Below the pieces are notes generated by a model, which searched no databases, had not been told where the DNA came from, and saw only the letters and a program-made list of their open reading frames with translations. From positions 1-8,176 of the forward strand of contig JAOQAL010000586.1 in NCBI GenBank assembly GCA_025963615.1: a DNA stretch of 8,176 nt. The letters run 5' to 3'. Source of the DNA: Chitinophagaceae bacterium (GTDB lineage: Bacteria; Bacteroidota; Bacteroidia; Chitinophagales; Chitinophagaceae). Positions 5,622 to 8,176 of the stretch are shown here, one piece after another. The first letter of the stretch is position 1. Every line of letters begins with the position of its first letter. Position numbers and translations under genes: made by a program.

Positions 5622-6620
5622 CTATGGTTGCACCCTATTTATTGCGCTAAGATAGTTTTTACAGGCATTCCGGATACTTTCTTCAAGCGGGGTAAAGGAA
5701 AATCCCGGTAAAGCAAGCAGTATTTTTTTGTTGTCAAAATACGTTTTACTTTGGGCTACCGCTGCACTTTCTTTTGTTAACAAAGGTTTGGCTGAAGTAA
5801 AAAAAGATTTCAGCTTTTCTATCCGCCAGGCTATTTCACCCAAAAACGGAGTTGCCCTGTAGGCTGGCTGCTTTTTTTCAAATGCATCTGCAATGGAATT
5901 GAATAATTGTTGAAATGACCAGTTATCCCCGTTGACAATAAAACGCTCCGCATTAATATTACTTTCCATTAACAATAGCGCGGTTCTGGCCACATCTTCA
6001 ACATCCACAAAACCATTGATGCCGGTAGTATACCAGGGAAATTCATCATAAATAGTTTTAAAGATCTTACTGCTTGAACTATTCCAGTCTCCGTATCCAA
6101 TTACCGTGCTGGGATTTAAAATAACAGCATTTAATCCCTCGGCCATAGCCCGCCACACTTCTATTTCCGAACGGTGTTTACTGATGGCATAGGAGGTATT
6201 GATTTTGTTATCCAGCCATTTCTTTTCTTCATTCACAGGATCACCTCCGGGAGTTCTTCCCAAGGCTGCCACAGAACTGATATGTACCAGCCTTTTGATA
6301 TTTTTCTCCAGTGCTATGTTTACGGTATTGGCTGTGCCTTCAATATTGATTTTATACATTTTCTTTTTATCACTGCGTGAAAAAGAAATGATCGCTGCGG
6401 AATGAATTACTTTGTCCACCCCGGTCATTGCTTCTTCCAGTGATACAGTATCCAGTACATCTCCTTCCACCCATTCTACCTTATTCAATACCTGTTCCGG
6501 AATATATAAAGGAAGTTTGCTGGCCTTACGTCGCAATGCCCTTACAGCATAGCCTTTTTCTACCAACTGCTTAATAATATAGGAGCCCACAAAGCCCGTG
6601 CCGCCAGTAACTAAAATCAT
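5622..6620 (-). CDS. NAD(P)-dependent epimerase/dehydratase, extended SDR
   Basis: A 332-residue extended short-chain dehydrogenase. The Rossmann nucleotide-binding loop is GGTGFVG at 6-12, starting almost at the first residue, which fixes the ATG at 6620. Other family marks are D54 (EGDVLD), HSAA at 73-76, the catalytic Ser near S115/S116 (HISSVAALG) and the YxxxK pair Y144/K148 (SYAISK), followed by the LNPSTVIGYGD segment (168-178) and GFVDVEDVA (203-211). All catalytic residues are present. R30 after the second beta strand may favour NADP, as in dihydroflavonol-4-reductase-like enzymes, which it resembles more than sugar epimerases. The substrate cannot be told. Upstream of the gene, 6621-6745 is AT-rich with no exact promoter match. 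It may be co-transcribed with the secreted protein downstream. Confidence 0.9.
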   Translation of the reverse strand: MILVTGGTGFVGSYIIKQLVEKGYAVRALRRKASKLPLYIPEQVLNKVEWVEGDVLDTVSLEEAMTGVDKVIHSAAIISFSRSDKKKMYKINIEGTANTVNIALEKNIKRLVHISSVAALGRTPGGDPVNEEKKWLDNKINTSYAISKHRSEIEVWRAMAEGLNAVILNPSTVIGYGDWNSSSSKIFKTIYDEFPWYTTGINGFVDVEDVARTALLLMESNINAERFIVNGDNWSFQQLFNSIADAFEKKQPAYRATPFLGEIAWRIEKLKSFFTSAKPLLTKESAAVAQSKTYFDNKKILLALPGFSFTPLEESIRNACKNYLSAINRVQP

Positions 6621-6745
6621 CGTTAATTGAGTAATTAAGTTAAATCAGTTAATAAGTTACCTCACCCTTCAAGCTTTCTTTTTTTTAGATATGCAATATA
6701 CCCATTGAGTAACTTTTATACGTGTTCTTGTTTTAGTTTAACCAG

Positions 6746-7603
6746 TTAACAGTCCATCACTTTGTAATTATAATATCCTTTTCCACTTTTTTTTCCTAAT
6801 TCGCCTTTTTCTACTTTTTCTTTTTGAATCCATGAAGGCTTTAATCGTTCTGGTTTACCCAGCTGATCATACACAGAACAGGATACCGCATAGTTAATGT
6901 CGTTGCCTATTAAATCCATCAATTTAAAAGGGCCCATTTTAAATCCGGTGGCCTCCATCAAGGAATCAATTGCTTCCAGGTCTGCAACGTTTTCTTCTAA
7001 CAACCGGAGTGATTCGATATAAAAAGGTCTTGCTACACGATTTACAATGAACCCCGGTGCATCTTTAGATAGAACCGGTGTTTTACCCATTTGCCTTGCC
7101 AGGCCTAAAATAAGTTTTGTTGTTTCGCTGCTTGTATATTTTGTATTTACTACTTCTACCAGCTTCATGATGGGTGCAGGATTGAAGAAATGCAACCCGA
7201 TAACACGTTGCGGGTGCCTCAGCCCTTCCGCCATTTTAGTAACCGACAAGGAAGAAGTATTGGTTGCAAAAACGGTTTCACTATCATTAATGTCCATCAA
7301 TTGGTTGAACAAAGCAATTTTTATTTCCGGTTTTTCAATAACCGCTTCGATAATTACATCTGCCAGGCAATGATGAATATCATTCGTAAAAAGGATGCGC
7401 TGCAATATTTTTCCTTTTTCTTCAGCATTCATTTTATTTTTTTCTACCAGTTTTTGTAAACTTTCTTCAAACATAATTTTAGCCTTTTCAAGGATCGCAC
7501 TGTTCAGCTCATACAGGATGGTATAAATTCCTGCCTGGGCGGATGACTGTGCAATACCCATTCCCATGGTGCCGGCACCGCAAATACAGATCTGGTGAAT
7601 CAT
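6746..7603 (-). CDS. L-3-hydroxyacyl-CoA (3-hydroxybutyryl-CoA) dehydrogenase
   Basis: A 285-residue stand-alone 3HCDH enzyme, of the type called Hbd or PaaH, which interconverts 3-hydroxyacyl-CoA and 3-oxoacyl-CoA with NAD in the cytoplasm. The N-terminal Rossmann domain has GAGTMG (9-14), E32 at the end of the second strand (fitting NAD), EAVIE (86-90) and NTSSLS (115-120). The catalytic His-Glu pair is H138 in GLHFFNP and E150 in KLVEVV. The C-terminal dimerisation domain has DAPGFIVNRV (181-190), GPFKLMDLIG (224-233) and the C-terminal GKKSGKGYYNY (270-280). Length and motifs are complete. The pathway (fatty acid, phenylacetate or butyrate related) cannot be chosen, as no partner thiolase or hydratase is adjacent. 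Upstream, TAACTTTA (7640-7633) is a near match to the -7 element without a clear TTG. Confidence 0.94.
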   Translation of the reverse strand: MIHQICICGAGTMGMGIAQSSAQAGIYTILYELNSAILEKAKIMFEESLQKLVEKNKMNAEEKGKILQRILFTNDIHHCLADVIIEAVIEKPEIKIALFNQLMDINDSETVFATNTSSLSVTKMAEGLRHPQRVIGLHFFNPAPIMKLVEVVNTKYTSSETTKLILGLARQMGKTPVLSKDAPGFIVNRVARPFYIESLRLLEENVADLEAIDSLMEATGFKMGPFKLMDLIGNDINYAVSCSVYDQLGKPERLKPSWIQKEKVEKGELGKKSGKGYYNYKVMDC

Positions 7604-7719
7604 GAATTATGCTGTTGGTGAAATTTTGATGATAAAGTTATGGGTTGTTGGCTTGCTATATTATAGAAGATTTAGCATTTCCAAATGCGAAGTTTGCTAT
7701 AACTTAAAGAAATTTTTTT

Positions 7720-8176
7720 ATGGAACCTGAACAATCATCGCCCGTTGTTGCCAGTGCAGCTGCAAAACCAATTACCGGCAGATTATCCCCTATTCTTTTT
7801 TTACTGGGAGTGATTTTCTTTTTTCTTCCTTTTGTTGACATCCGATGTAATAATGTATCACTGCAACAGGTAAGCGGAATTAACCTGGCGACTGGTTTTA
7901 AAATTAAAACGCCCCATGACGGCTCCTTGTTTGAAAACATGGATCATACAAATAATGATTTCAGCATTACAAAAAATGGGGAAACCAGAGAGTTGAATGG
8001 GTATGCTTTGAGTGGATTGATCACAGGCATAGCAGGATTGATCATATCCCTATTGCATTTTAAAGGCCGTGAAATGCTGGGTATGATCACTGGTATTGGT
8101 GCAGCAGCAGCGCTGGTGGGCCTGATGGCAGATATCAAATCGCAGGTAAAGATTGATCTATCGGCTAAAACGGATA
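7720..8176 (+). CDS. Three-TM membrane protein of unknown function, 3' end outside window
   Basis: An open frame from the ATG at 7720 to the right edge (152 codons so far, no stop). The protein begins with a polar, Ala/Pro-rich segment (1-21), then membrane segments at about 22-40 (SPILFLLGVIFFFLPFVDI), 95-113 (YALSGLITGIAGLIISLLH) and 119-137 (MLGMITGIGAAAALVGLMA). Between the first two lies an exposed loop of about 55 residues starting DIRCNNVSLQQVSGINLATG. The pattern of an FLPFV-type helix end followed by a Cys-containing strand and a SGxxLATG motif recalls small membrane proteins found in several phyla, but I cannot name the family. Minus-strand frames over the same DNA look like shadows. 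It is divergent from the hydroxyacyl-CoA dehydrogenase with 116 nt between starts, which include a 6-bp inverted repeat (GCATTT/AAATGC, 7675-7688). Confidence 0.75.
   Translation, partial: MEPEQSSPVVASAAAKPITGRLSPILFLLGVIFFFLPFVDIRCNNVSLQQVSGINLATGFKIKTPHDGSLFENMDHTNNDFSITKNGETRELNGYALSGLITGIAGLIISLLHFKGREMLGMITGIGAAAALVGLMADIKSQVKIDLSAKTD

Noticed and set aside
6677..6686. T-run between the epimerase and the hydroxyacyl-CoA dehydrogenase as a terminator
   Set aside because: No GC-rich stem precedes it on the plus strand, and on the minus strand, where the genes lie, it reads as A.
7704..8138. Two minus-strand open frames at the right end
   Set aside because: They are antisense to a plus-strand frame with clear membrane segments running to the edge.

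Overview
The window looks like chromosomal DNA of a Bacteroidota member, probably order Chitinophagales. The grounds are a GldH-type gliding lipoprotein, a secreted protein with an N-terminal carboxypeptidase-regulatory-like domain, promoter candidates of the Bacteroidota type (TTG then TAnnTTTG) and start sites without Shine-Dalgarno sequences. The taxonomic call is inference from gene content; no rRNA or other marker gene is present.

Layout. Positions 1-2783 hold a minus-strand cluster read right to left: yicC (RNA-processing protein), gldH (gliding lipoprotein), a two-TM sensor histidine kinase, and the start of its OmpR-type response regulator. The regulator carries an in-frame TAG ten codons before its phospho-acceptor Asp. 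Positions 2784-3395 are the largest non-coding gap. It holds a candidate minus-strand small RNA ending in a strong terminator, a very AT-rich block beside two DnaA-box matches, a 16-bp perfect palindrome and the lpxD promoter. lpxD (3396-4343, +) is followed by a short repeat-rich gap. Positions 4507-7603 hold three minus-strand genes: an L-3-hydroxyacyl-CoA dehydrogenase, an NAD(P)-dependent epimerase/reductase and a secreted carboxypeptidase-regulatory-like protein. A plus-strand three-TM membrane protein starts at 7720 and runs off the right edge.

The genes are mostly ordinary housekeeping and envelope functions: lipid A acylation, gliding, signal transduction, acyl-CoA metabolism. The less ordinary material is between them. 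Short tandem repeats of 7-bp or 8-bp period sit against gene ends at four places (about 198-225, 1696-1746, 1845-1906, 4365-4421). One of them runs into the 5' part of the gldH reading frame, which has no ATG start. The 2784-3395 gap has both an RNA-like fold and origin-like sequence signals. I did not see a defence system, CRISPR array, transposase, tRNA or rRNA.
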